DNA of 32,658 nucleotides from Pigoraptor chileana (taxonomy: Eukaryota > Opisthokonta > Filasterea). The translations under genes and the position numbers were made by a program. Where the stretch lies: NCBI GenBank assembly GCA_943704495.1, contig CALSCR010001592.1:1-32658 (forward strand), in the 5' to 3' direction. Positions 10,900 to 20,776 of this stretch are shown piece after piece (the first letter of the stretch is position 1; each line of letters begins with the position of its first letter). The notes under the pieces are model-generated. The model saw only the letters and a list, made by a program, of their open reading frames with translations. It was not told where the DNA came from and made no database searches.

Positions 10900-10971
10900 T
10901 GACCCCTGAGAGAATCGAACTCCCAACCTTCTGATCTGGAGTCAGACGCGCTACCATTACGCCAAGGAGCC
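10900..10971 (-). tRNA. tRNA-Trp (anticodon CCA)
   Basis: The 72-base minus-strand sequence folds as a full cloverleaf. The 7-bp acceptor stem (GGCTCCT with AGGGGTC) has two G-U pairs and discriminator A. The D arm carries TAATGGTAG. The anticodon stem TCTGA/TCAGA encloses loop CTCCAGA, giving anticodon CCA for tryptophan. The T arm has GTTCGATTC, which also serves as the B box; TGGCGTAATGG serves as the A box. No intron and no encoded CCA are present, as usual for a nuclear tRNA gene. It lies 161 bases upstream of the YdjC-type start on the same strand but is transcribed separately by RNA polymerase III. Confidence 0.95.
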
Positions 10972-11271
10972 TGATTGGCAACATGATCCTATTTCTGGAT
11001 CGCATTTCCATGTAGGATAAAGGAGGTTTTAGAAATATATTTCATACTTCAAATGTGTTCTGTTTTTAATAAATATAATTATGTGACATTAGCAAAAACA
11101 AAATATTCTGATGTGCCTACTCCGACTGACATTTGCTCTCTCTATTCGAACAGCAACGGGGCAACATTTCTCAAAAGCTGCAAACAGTTCATTTTCGCTT
11201 CGAATGCGAGTATCCTGATGTGTAATAAGTGTCTTTTTGGTTTGTTGCACGGGTCAGTGCTGGCCACAGGC
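10972..11271. other. Intergenic spacer
   Basis: This spacer lies between the tRNA 5' end and the WASHC4 stop codon and should hold the WASHC4 3' untranslated region. It is A/T-richer than its surroundings, and I see no gene or repeat in it. Confidence 0.45.
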
Positions 11272-12639
11272 TCAGTAGTCGCCCATGACGGACGCCGTGT
11301 CAGCAATACTGACAGTGTCGTCGGCGACGTCCTGTCCCGCCTGCGACGCCGCATCATCGGCCTTCTGCTGCTGCTTGAGCTGCTCCTCGCGAATAGCATC
11401 GGGATCCGACTTTTTCGCGCGGAAAAAGATGCGAGCGCCAGAGAGCGAGTAGTATAGAAGCTCAAACTCTTGCTGGTATGTCTCGAGGCGCTTCATTGTC
11501 AGAACCATTGTCTGCAGTGGATGATGTGTAGTATAATTGTGGACTTTGTGTGTTAGAACAAAAGAAGTCTTCGCTTGCAAACATCTGTATATGCACACAA
11601 GGAGCGGGAGGACATGAGAACCACCTGCTGGAGCTTCTCGTCGTCCTTGCCCTTCTTCCTGCTCTCGGTGAGCTTGATCTTCTCCTGCTCGTACTTGTCC
11701 GTAACAGACTGGAACCAGTGCAGCGAATCGAACTGCAGCGACTGGTCCAGAAGTTTCAAGATATACGCAACGCCTGCACGTGCCAAAACAGTCACATTCA
11801 ATCTCCATCATCAATCAATTGGTGTGACAATGTCTGAACGTCGCACTCCACACACGCGCAAAAGTGTCGTCACAGAGAGAACATCAAACATCAGCGTACA
11901 GCACCACAAGAGCTTCGAAAAAAGTCTAACGCAACCACAAAAGCGCACAAACCACATACCCATTGCGAATCCATCGTCAGTGAAAGTAGCCCCAGCCTTG
12001 TTCTTCTTGGCTAGTTTCTCCTTTCCACTCAGAATGCTCTCGACGTAATTGACAGTAAGCGGCGGGATGATGATGTAGAAGTTCCGCAGGTGAGTGTTCT
12101 TGGCATCGCGCAGCTCCGGCGCAAACACATCGACGAGCATCTGCACAAGCAAAACAACAGCGACCGGTTGATAAGGAGAGAAATAGAAAAATGTGCACAC
12201 ACACTGCACGCACGCACGTGATTTCCACATGAGCATGGATCACGCCCGTTGCCATTGATGCTGATAAGCGAAACAACACACAATCAGCACGAGGGAACTG
12301 CAGCGAGCAGCCCGCAACCGACGCAGCGCACTCAACACAACCCACTTCAAAGTACTCTGTGCCCTCGGCAAAGTTCTTGGAGAGATTCGTAAGTGTTGCG
12401 TCGAGGTTCCTAAACCGCCCAAAAAAAAAGAAAAGGAAAGCGCAAATCGAAAATGGGGATAAGCAGAGCAGGGTCAGAAAGCACACGCAATAATGGCAAG
12501 ATTTACAATCCGTCAGCCAATCAGTGATGCAGGATATAAGTTGTGTGTTGTGCGCCATGTCCATGTACTTCACAGCAGAGACATAAGAAGCGTAATTGCA
12601 AGCACGCCATCCCCATCAGGGAACAAGACGCTCATTGAT

Positions 12640-12672
<33 letters not shown>

Positions 12673-15600
12673 ATACCTCGCAGCGTGCACCACATCGGCC
12701 TGGAGGCCCTCCTGCTTCACAAGCTCCTCAAACGACACAATGTCCTCCAGGTCAGGCACAAAGCGAATCGCATCGCTGCAGTAGTGGAGGCCGCCGCTGC
12801 GGATCATTCGAATGTAGCCCATCGCATTGCCTGTGGGTGGCATTGGGTGTGCAATTTAGACACAGGGACAGCGTTGTCACACGAGCAGAACGGCAGAATG
12901 CTGGATTAGTTAGCATACAAGAGTCAAGTAAGAAAGTACAGCCACACACATGCAATTGCTGTGCTGGGACACTCCAGTACGGACACTGCAGCACACTGAC
13001 GTGCAGACACCGCCGCCCCAACACACACACAACCCACCAATCTGCGTGATGAGAATGCGGAATTGGTCGAGGTACGACATGCCATCGGGGGTCACTCCCA
13101 GCTTGCGAATCGCCTTGTTGAACTTCTCCGCGCGGTCGAACGGATACTGCGGTCGATAGAGTCATGGTGAAAGGGTGTAATGCAGGATTCAAGTCAGTCG
13201 TGCACATGGACCCCGTAACATCCCAACACAACATCACCCAAACACACACATATACACACATATCACCAAACACAGAGGGCGGAGTGGCCACGTACTTTCT
13301 GGTCGATCGAGTCCTTGCTGTCCTTGAAAAAGCGCATGTCTTTCAGCAGGCGCGACTTGATGTGATCGTCGTACAAAAACTGCGAAAAGATAAAGAACTT
13401 CTTGCGCAGGTACTGGAACGTGAAGTTCACCTGAAGTTACGGTAGCACAACGACAAAGGACAACGATCGGGTCAGTGTCGCAGGCGATTCCGACAAAACC
13501 ACACAGAGACAGAGGTGTCTGCCTTCCCGCAACACACATACCAAAATATGAGTGCTCATCCGTCCCACTAATCTCCAAAGTGCGAGAATATCACTCATAA
13601 AACCAAGTTCTTCCGCCCATCAAAATTTTTAGCTTGTCGGCATACCGGCGTATGCGCACACACAACAACACCCACCGTTGTGTTCATGATACCCGTGCCG
13701 TGCGTGCGAATCGAGTTTGCAATGTGGCGAATGTTGATCGTGTTGAGGAATTTGTTGTTTGAGTTGCGCTCCACAAACACCTGGTTGTTCAGATTGTAGT
13801 TGTACTTCGCAACGAAAATGTGAATATTGCGCATAATCTCGAGGACGTCGAGGCCCTGCGTGTGGTGTGAGTCAAGGAAGGAGTGCCCGGGGGGGACGGC
13901 GGGGGGTAAACAAGCGTTGGTGAAGCGAATAAAGCCACACATGACGAGTAATACGCAATACGTGACATAGACTGCTGGCGGACACACACACACACACACA
14001 CATATACACACCTGCTCCAGCGTCTGACTCGGAAGATGCACCTCGGTGAGGTCGAGGCCGTATTTTTCTGCGGCGAGGTTTCGCATTTCGGCGTATGTCT
14101 TCCAATCGTGGAGGGCGACCGTGGTGAGGTTATAGAAGGTTGTGTCGAGATAGTGCGTCACATAGCCTACGTGTGCACGAAGCACGCACACGGCAGCATG
14201 ATTCGGAGGAAAAGGGGAAGGGAGAAAGTCAGTCAGAATGACGCAAATACAGAATATGCACCAGCGACAAGAGGGAAATCGCATAAGCACGCACCCGCAC
14301 CGGTAACGCATGCAATACACAAAAAGCACAATAAAAAGATGGAGAATTCAAGTTCGTGTCATAGTCGATATGTCCATAGACTCCACGAAAGCCAAGACCT
14401 TCAGCACTCAAAGCGCCTAGGCGAAATCACCCGAAAGAGAAGGACATAGAGAAAGCAGCGCTAGAGAGAGAGAGAAAAAGGGCGGAGAAAAGACAGACGC
14501 AACAACACACCCACCCTTGATGTCAATGTATCTGTCAAAGAAGCGGATGGGGCGCACTTTGAGGTAGTGCGACAGGTCCTTCAGCCCGACCTTGAACGGA
14601 TTGCGGTCGTCCAACTGCAGATGCGAGTGGATGTGCAGACGCAGATCCGTCTCGATCTCACGACAGAGGGGATCGAGGAGGTTCTGCTCGACAAAAGAGA
14701 GCGAGTAAGGAGAGAGGGAAGGGAGGGATGGAAGAGATTGAGAGGGGGAAGAGAGACTCACAATTAAGGCCAGTGTCTTAGGCGAAAAAGAGCAACTGCC
14801 ATATGCCAATAATCTACAGGAAGAGTCGCCGCAAAAGAGACCTTGCACAATAACATGAATCCCGCCCACAGAACAGGCACACCGCATACGCACAGATAAA
14901 AGCGCATGCATAGGAAGTTCCATGGCGTATGCCTGTCTCTCCTTTGCATAGAACCAAAAGACGCGCAATTAAACTTCAATGACCGACAAGCAGCCCTAAC
15001 CCACCGTCTTGAGGAGGTCGTCCAGTTCCTTCTCGTAGGCCTCGACAAGCGTCGATGTGCCCTCCAAATGCACCGCCTTTCGCAGGAGGGGCACACAGTC
15101 CCGCAGAGCAGAGACCATGTACTGTCGTCGTGTGTGAAAATTTTGTTTTGCATTGCACGGCGTCGATTGAAGGTGGTTGAGTAGAAAACAGAGGATATAA
15201 ACGTTGCGCAGACACACATGAGCAAACAACAGGACTTTCAACACTCAAGACGCCACAGACAGCAACCCATCGACTACACACGAGAACGAACAAACATCGA
15301 TAAGGATGTAACTCACGTGAAGGCGATGCGCGTCTGTGGGCGACTCGAAAATCTCCTGGAGATATATGGGCAGGATCACCTTGTGCCAGAATATAAACGA
15401 CGCATCGCACGGCGCGCGCACCCTGCAAAGTGCCACAAATAGGCGTACACACGACATCAGCATTGCCATTCGGGGAGAAGCCGGATCAAACAATACGAAA
15501 ATGCACAACATTGGTCCGTCAATGACCGAATCGAGCGTTGAATTGGCCGCCATGCCCATACCTGGCAAACAGGTCGCACAAGACGTCCAATCGGCGCACG

Positions 15601-15704
15601 TGGTTGTAGAGCACATCCAGCTCGCCTTCCCTAAATGCCTTGGGCTGTGAAATTGTCGCGGTATACTGTGTTATTGAGTGTGCATTGTGGCACTCCAAAA
15701 GTAC

Positions 15705-15741
<37 letters not shown>

Positions 15742-17347
15742 ACACACAAACACACACACACACACGCACGTAGGATTGCGGCATGACCCACCATCTGGGT
15801 GACAATGTTGAGGGCGAGGTTGAGCACAACGCGCCGCGGGTGCGTGGCCGATCCCTGCAGCATGTCCAGTGCCAGCTGAAGTGAAGCAAGGACGTCGAGA
15901 TGCTTGTTCGAATAGCGCTTGTCCTGCGACAGCCGTTGCTGCTCACGCATACCAAGCACACGCATGCATGTGGGACTAAAGTCAGTGTCTCCGGAGCTCG
16001 TCCATAGACTCCACGCGCAAGATGCAAAGAGAACAATATACAGACGTCACAGGACATGGTGGTGGTGGAGTTGCAGCCAAGGGCACGCAGCGCACACACC
16101 ACACACACACAAACAGAGAGTGCACGCACCCGCACGGGGTCGAGGATGGCGATGATGGCGAGTGACACGTGCTGGATCACAAGGGGCAAAACCTCCGCAA
16201 TGGCCATGCTGCGGCGGTGGTATGTCGCCTCAATTGCCTGCATCAAAGGGGGGTACGTGTGCGTGCATGAGTGTGAGCGTGAAGTGAGACAGACAGGGAA
16301 TTTGATGACGCACAGCCATGCCATCACGCAGCAAAGCAAAGGGAGGAAAAACAGACAATACAACGCAAAATCCACAGCAGAAACGTAGACAGACACAAAG
16401 AGAGGCAGACGCAGACAGCCACCCAGACACAGACAAACCAGTGTCTTAGGCTACGACCTCAACAAATCAGACGGAGAGACAGAGAAAGAGAAAGAGACAG
16501 AGACAGAGACAGAGAGGGACAGCGCACCTTGAGCAGCTCAATAAGGCTGCACAGGGACCGCGCTATGCTCTTTGTCATCGGCACCTCCAGTGTCACGTGC
16601 AGATTCATCGCGCTCTTGATGAGATTGCACATCGAGTGCGCATACAGCACCCCCTGCAGAGATCACGTGATGCATGAATGCGTGGGTGTGAGTGCGCTTG
16701 TGCTTATGTTACATGTGCCAGAGTGTGACCACGCATGTACAGAAACCCACCAAACATCCACACGCATACCCATCCCAGCATCCACATCCACACACCCTTC
16801 CACCAAAACCCACACACCCACGCATCCGCACACACCTGCACGAACAGATTGGCCTTGCCACCGAGTTCGGATGAGAGGGAGGCGCTCCTGTTGAGGCCCG
16901 ACTCCATGCGCACCATCCACGTGGACACGAGCAGATACCAATTCTGCGTGTCCCTGCGCAGCGATAATCCAAAAAACACAGACGAAGAAAAAAAGTAAAC
17001 AATAGAGCGCAAACTAGAGACATATATGCACACTCCCCACCAATGGCTCACTCATCCATCAGCAGACGACGAAACATACAATGAGATGCAAACATATCAC
17101 ACACACAACAACACAGAGAGCAGGATCAGACAAATATACACACACATATACATGCATATGTAATAATTACACACGCACACACCTGGTGAGCGCTTGGTCG
17201 ACCTGCTGCAGGTACTGCTTCCTGAACGGCCCCATATCGAGCGATTTCTTGTCAAGCACCTTGTCCATCCGGGGTATCTTCCGCAGGAGAAAGTCGTTGG
17301 CAAAGAACATGACATTGCCCACGAGAGGAACCACGGGTACCTGCGCG

Positions 17348-17407
<60 letters not shown>

Positions 17408-20073
17408 TTGTTAAGTGTCAGTGCACACACATGAATTGCTTACGCCACATGTGCCGTTTGTGGACACTGTCATTCCAATCACACTCTTCTCCCGTTCGAA
17501 CCGTACACACATTGCAACAACTGCAACACAATCGCAATCAGGAAAAACAAACGCCGATTAAAGTGCGAAATGATGCAATCTGCGCAGTGTGACGTGCCTT
17601 GCGGTGTGCGTTCCAGATGAGCTGGAACATTTTCTTGTCAAAGATGCGAAACAGCTGAAAGTGGAATACGAATATACCGCAGAGACCAACAAACTTCTGG
17701 CGGTGGTCGAGCTCGTTCGCCTCGCCTGCGCGCACACGGGTCGATTGTGCAGACGTGCAGTGGAAGACGCAGCACAGCAATAAAACAACCGAGAGAGAGA
17801 CATGCAAACTGTCAGTGAGTGTCGGATTCAAGTGAATCTTAACAATATGCGTCTCTACTCTCCACAAAAGAGTGGATGAGGGAGGATACAAGCCGGTGGG
17901 TTTTTTATGCTACGGACCGCAAAACAAAACGAGGAGAAAATAGCCCCCACATACACACACACACACGCACACACACACCAAAAGCAAGTAAAAACAAGCA
18001 CACCCACCGAGCCTCATGTCAATGAACGCGAAAATGTCGCGGATGTTCAACGCAAATTCTTCATTGAAAATGCCATTGTGTGTCACATCGATGCCGGCGT
18101 CAAAGTCCTGGTCAACGCAGTTCTGCAGTGCGGACAAAGCGAAACAAACAAAACAACAAAATAACAAAAAAACAAAAGAACAAAAATAATGATACACAGA
18201 GACAAGCGTTAAGAAGCGATGTGTGATTCAAAGTCAGTGTCTCTAAATGCTGTGCCTATGGACTTTGTAAAAGAAGCATCGTCACCTGCGGTGCCACGCC
18301 CACACACACAGTTCACAGTCGCCATAGTTACAGCCCGCAGTCCCATGAAACAAGAGACCTTCAGTACTCAAAACACCTTAGGCATAAGCCCACAACCATG
18401 AAACAAGAGAGAAATGTGTTACACAAACACATCCCGTCTAACCCCTTTTTTTTGTATCAATGCGAGTGAGCGTGCGATTGCGAGTGCATACTACCGGCCA
18501 AGCGCCCAAACAACAACCACCGACCTGGAACATGTTGCCTGTGAGGACCTGGGACTCAAGATTCATCAGCACACGCTCCATCTGGCGCACACCCGTCTCG
18601 TCCGTGCCAAAACGCGCGGGATCGGCGCGGATCGACTTGAACATCCTGCATTCACACGCGAAAAAAATTCAATCATTCACCAATTGACATATAATACACA
18701 ATTCAATAAAATCCAACATAGTACAAGGCACTCGCCCAATCGAGTAACAGAGACCCCAATATAGCCAAAAGCAGAAAGGGGAAAGAGGGTATGTGACATT
18801 CCATAGCAGAAAGTGACGACAGTGTGTGCACGTCACATGCTATGACTAGAATTTACATCCACGAACATACATCCCAAGTAAGATATCACACATGCAAACA
18901 GACACACCAACGCAAGCCAGATGCACCAGCATGCGTGCAAGACACACATTAAATGCACACGCATGCACAGACACCCATGTGCGCACCTCTTGTAGAGAGA
19001 CCAGTGATTCGTGATGTTGGAATTGGCAGCGATGATTTCGTCAAGAGTGATGAGCACCGCAAGAAGTTCGCCCATGTACTCAAACACCGTCTGCAAACAA
19101 AGCCATCAAACACACACACACACACACACACAAGCAAACACGTTGGAAGCAAAACAGGCACCAACAATAGCAAAATTAGAACCAATGCACCAGACCAAAC
19201 CACCCGTCAATGCCATACATGTACACAGCAAAAAAAACAAACCAGTCGATTATTCAATTTAACAAAACGCGTGATTATCTACGTCCGCCCATCTGCATCT
19301 CGCCACATGCAACGCACCTGCAGATGAACACCCGTCACATCAATAGCTTGCGCGCTCTTGTTCTTCGTATGGAGTGCGGACAGTTGGTGCGTCAGATTCC
19401 TCAGCACCACCTGGCAACGCCGTACAAAGCTGTCGACAGACTGCAGCAGCGGCAAGAGGCGGGCGACCATCAACTGCACTTCGCCCTCATCGTGCTTCAC
19501 GGGCGCATCGCTGTGTGCGGCGACCTCACCGTACATGGCAAGGCTGCCATAGAACGTGGTCTCGGCCTCGTGGCGAAGCGCGTTGATTTCAAGGCACAGG
19601 CTCGCAAACGCAGTCAGCACCTGCGTGTGTATGTATGCGTGCGTGTGTATGCATGCGTGTGCACGCGACGTGTGCATGTGATGTGCGTATGTGTATATGT
19701 GAGCGGCATACATCAACAAATATCAAGGAGACTAATGTACAATTGTCGGCTGGATTCAATTGCCAATGATAAACACAAAAAAGACAAAGACACACACCTT
19801 CGTGAGGATCTTATTATTCGTCTGCACGAGTTCCAAGACAGTTGTCTGCTCATACGGCACAATGTGAAGCGCTATCGGGTCCAGATTCCAGTCCCATGTG
19901 TCGCTCCCGGCACCCTCCGCCTGGATAGCATCCTCAACGCCCCGCAGTTGCGCATCGTGCTCCTCAAGAAACCTCTGGTACTGATTCTGCTGGAAGTCCT
20001 TCACCTCCTTGGTCGATCCGTCATCAAAAGAGTCGAACTCCCACTGCTTTGTTTCGCCGCCGCCGTCCGCCAT
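11272..20073 (-). CDS. WASHC4: WASH complex subunit 4 (SWIP)
   Basis: Twenty-four exons join without a phase conflict to 1182 codons (human about 1173): 19798-20073, 19318-19620, 18987-19090, 18525-18645, 18008-18122, 17598-17725, 17183-17340, 16836-16953, 16528-16653, 16130-16237, 15792-15941, 15562-15644, 15317-15422, 15005-15121, 14515-14683, 14012-14166, 13676-13855, 13296-13430, 13038-13146, 12677-12830, 12346-12409, 11960-12140, 11625-11773, 11272-11511. The protein is collinear with human SWIP throughout: [17 protein letters not shown] near the start, [14 protein letters not shown] and [17 protein letters not shown] in the middle, [15 protein letters not shown] and [15 protein letters not shown] later, and [19 protein letters not shown] near the end. 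SWIP is a scaffold of the WASH complex (with strumpellin, FAM21, CCDC53 and WASH), which activates Arp2/3 on endosomes. One intron has a GC donor. No other subunit lies in the window. Confidence 0.98.
12641..12671. repeat. (CA)n microsatellite in a WASHC4 intron
   Basis: About 15 uninterrupted CA units lie immediately after the donor of the exon ending at 12677; on the coding strand this is (TG)n close to the 5' splice site. Confidence 0.9.
13185..13213 (-). repeat. Dispersed intronic motif, short copy
   Basis: In a 149-base WASHC4 intron, the coding strand reads GGGTCCATGTGCAC and then GACTGACTTGAATCC. The middle GCCTAAG block is missing. ACTGAC ends 46 bases before the 3' splice site. Orientation is sense with respect to WASHC4. 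Confidence 0.65.
13470..13489 (-). repeat. Dispersed intronic motif, partial copy
   Basis: The coding strand of this WASHC4 intron has GGAATCGCCTGCGACACTGACC, matching the GCCTAAGACACTGAC part of the motif. ACTGAC ends 40 bases before the 3' splice site at 13431. Confidence 0.55.
14344..14423 (-). repeat. Dispersed intronic element, both conserved blocks
   Basis: On the WASHC4 coding strand the first block (14394-14423) reads CGCCTAGGCGCTTTGAGTGC and then TGAAGGTCTT. The second (14344-14384) contains GGAGTCTATGGACATAT and ends GAACTTGAATTC. The two blocks are about ten bases apart here and much farther apart in the copy at 18225-18386. The element lies inside an intron, sense to the gene. 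Confidence 0.7.
14770..14784 (-). repeat. Dispersed intronic motif, core fragment
   Basis: CGCCTAAGACACTGGCC on the WASHC4 coding strand matches the central part of the motif. The flanking halves are eroded. It lies about 90 bases before the 3' splice site. Confidence 0.45.
15232..15256 (-). repeat. First block of the dispersed element, alone
   Basis: The coding-strand sequence GGCGTCTTGAGTGTTGAAAG followed by TCC aligns with the first block seen at 14394-14423 and 18353-18386 (TTGAGT, then TGAA, then GTC). No second block is found in this intron. Confidence 0.4.
15707..15769. repeat. (CA)n microsatellite in a WASHC4 intron
   Basis: An interrupted CA tract lies between exons 15562-15644 and 15792-15941. 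The coding strand shows (GT)n shortly after the donor at 15791. Confidence 0.85.
15974..16012 (-). repeat. Dispersed intronic motif, near full length
   Basis: The WASHC4 coding strand reads GGAGTCTATGGACGAGCTCC and then GGAGACACTGACTTTAGTC, a good match to the consensus ends. ACTGAC ends 39 bases before the 3' splice site at 15942, the expected branch-point window. Confidence 0.7.
16438..16452 (-). repeat. Dispersed intronic motif, core fragment
   Basis: AGCCTAAGACACTGG on the coding strand matches the motif centre. It lies about 200 bases from the 3' splice site, so it is not acting as the branch point here. Confidence 0.45.
17351..17403. repeat. (GT)26 microsatellite in a WASHC4 intron
   Basis: This is a pure GT tract on the plus strand, hence (AC)n on the coding strand, close to the 3' splice site of the exon starting at 17340. 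It is opposite in polarity to most tracts in this gene. Confidence 0.95.
17596..17597 (-). other. GC 5' splice site (GC-AG intron) in WASHC4
   Basis: The exon encoding [10 protein letters not shown] ends CGCAAG and is followed by gcacgt. Using GC as the donor keeps phase 0 and joins HRK to VPVVPLVG, collinear with human CKKVPAITL. The nearest GT, six bases on, would end the exon in phase 1 and not match the next exon, which begins in phase 0. Confidence 0.8.
18225..18386 (-). repeat. Dispersed intronic element, longest copy
   Basis: The first block lies at 18353-18386 (coding strand GCCTAAGGTGTTTTGAGTAC, then TGAAGGTCTC). The second lies at 18225-18266 (AAAGTCCATAGGCACAGC, then GAGACACTGACTTTGAATC). 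Between them is an unrelated spacer of about 86 bases. It sits in a WASHC4 intron, sense to the gene, with the ACTGAC about 110 bases before the 3' splice site. Confidence 0.7.
19110..19132. repeat. (CA)n microsatellite in a WASHC4 intron
   Basis: A short CA tract just upstream (coding sense) of the exon that starts at 19090. Confidence 0.8.
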
Positions 20074-20776
20074 GGATGCAATGGGGAGAGGATGCTCACT
20101 CGTCCCTCTCTGCCAATCGGCGGTCGCAGGTCACACGCGCGAATTGCTCCCAATAACAGTCGCGAATTATGCAGATGGCAGAATACACACAACTCCCAAC
20201 AGTATCCGACAAGTGTGTTGTGCGCCGTATCAACGCAAGATTATCGCTCAGGATAAAAAAGTGCGATTGATCACTTTTTGTTCACTAATGTTCCATCTGA
20301 GGAATCAAAGGTTTTGCAATTTGCAAGAGTGGTTGCAGCTGACAAAGACCGTTTTCAGTGCTCGGCAGTTTTAATTTGAAATATACCTTCAAAATATGCT
20401 TCTTTTCGCCACTTTTCAGCATAATAGTCACGGCCAGAGTACGGTTTGTTTACTTCAAAAAAATGTGGATTTATACCGAGAACTCGGCAAAACTAAACAA
20501 TTGTCGAATGGCGGTCACTCCTGCCGGGAAGTCTATCGGCTTTTCCGTGTATATCATCAGCAAACATCACCGGCAACGACACACACATCACTATAAAGAG
20601 TGAGAGTAAACACACATGAAAGTGTGCTAGCTTGCGCATATTATAAGTGTGTGAGTGCGGTTTGTCCCGTGAATTGCGCTGCTGTTTTTTTTTTGTTTTC
20701 TTGTTGGCATCCAGCACCAAGCGCTCGCTCCCCCCCCCCAGTTACGTCGCCAAAGGGGCGTAACGAATAACCAAAC
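20074..20776. promoter_or_regulatory. Divergent promoter region of WASHC4 and the NTE-like gene
   Basis: Two start codons face away from each other across 703 bases, so both promoters should be here. Features seen: a T-run and C-run at about 20683-20740, and a hairpin-capable sequence at 20740-20765 (GTTACG and CGCC against GGGCGTAAC) ending about 11 bases before the NTE ATG. No open frame in the region looks conserved. The T-run, C-run and AG at 20741 would also fit a 3' splice site of a leader intron. Confidence 0.45.

Noticed and set aside
11053-11457. 134-codon plus-strand frame near the tRNA
   Set aside because: Its second half is antisense to the last WASHC4 exon; the first half lies in A/T-rich spacer with no domain.
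17824-17838. GGATTCAAGTGAATC as another dispersed-motif copy
   Set aside because: It shares only the ATTCAAGT end, the other parts are absent or in the wrong order, and it is a near-palindrome that can arise by chance.
19210-20256. 348-codon plus-strand open frame
   Set aside because: It covers WASHC4 exons 1 and 2 and their intron on the opposite strand. The minus-strand protein matches human SWIP residue by residue, so this is a shadow.
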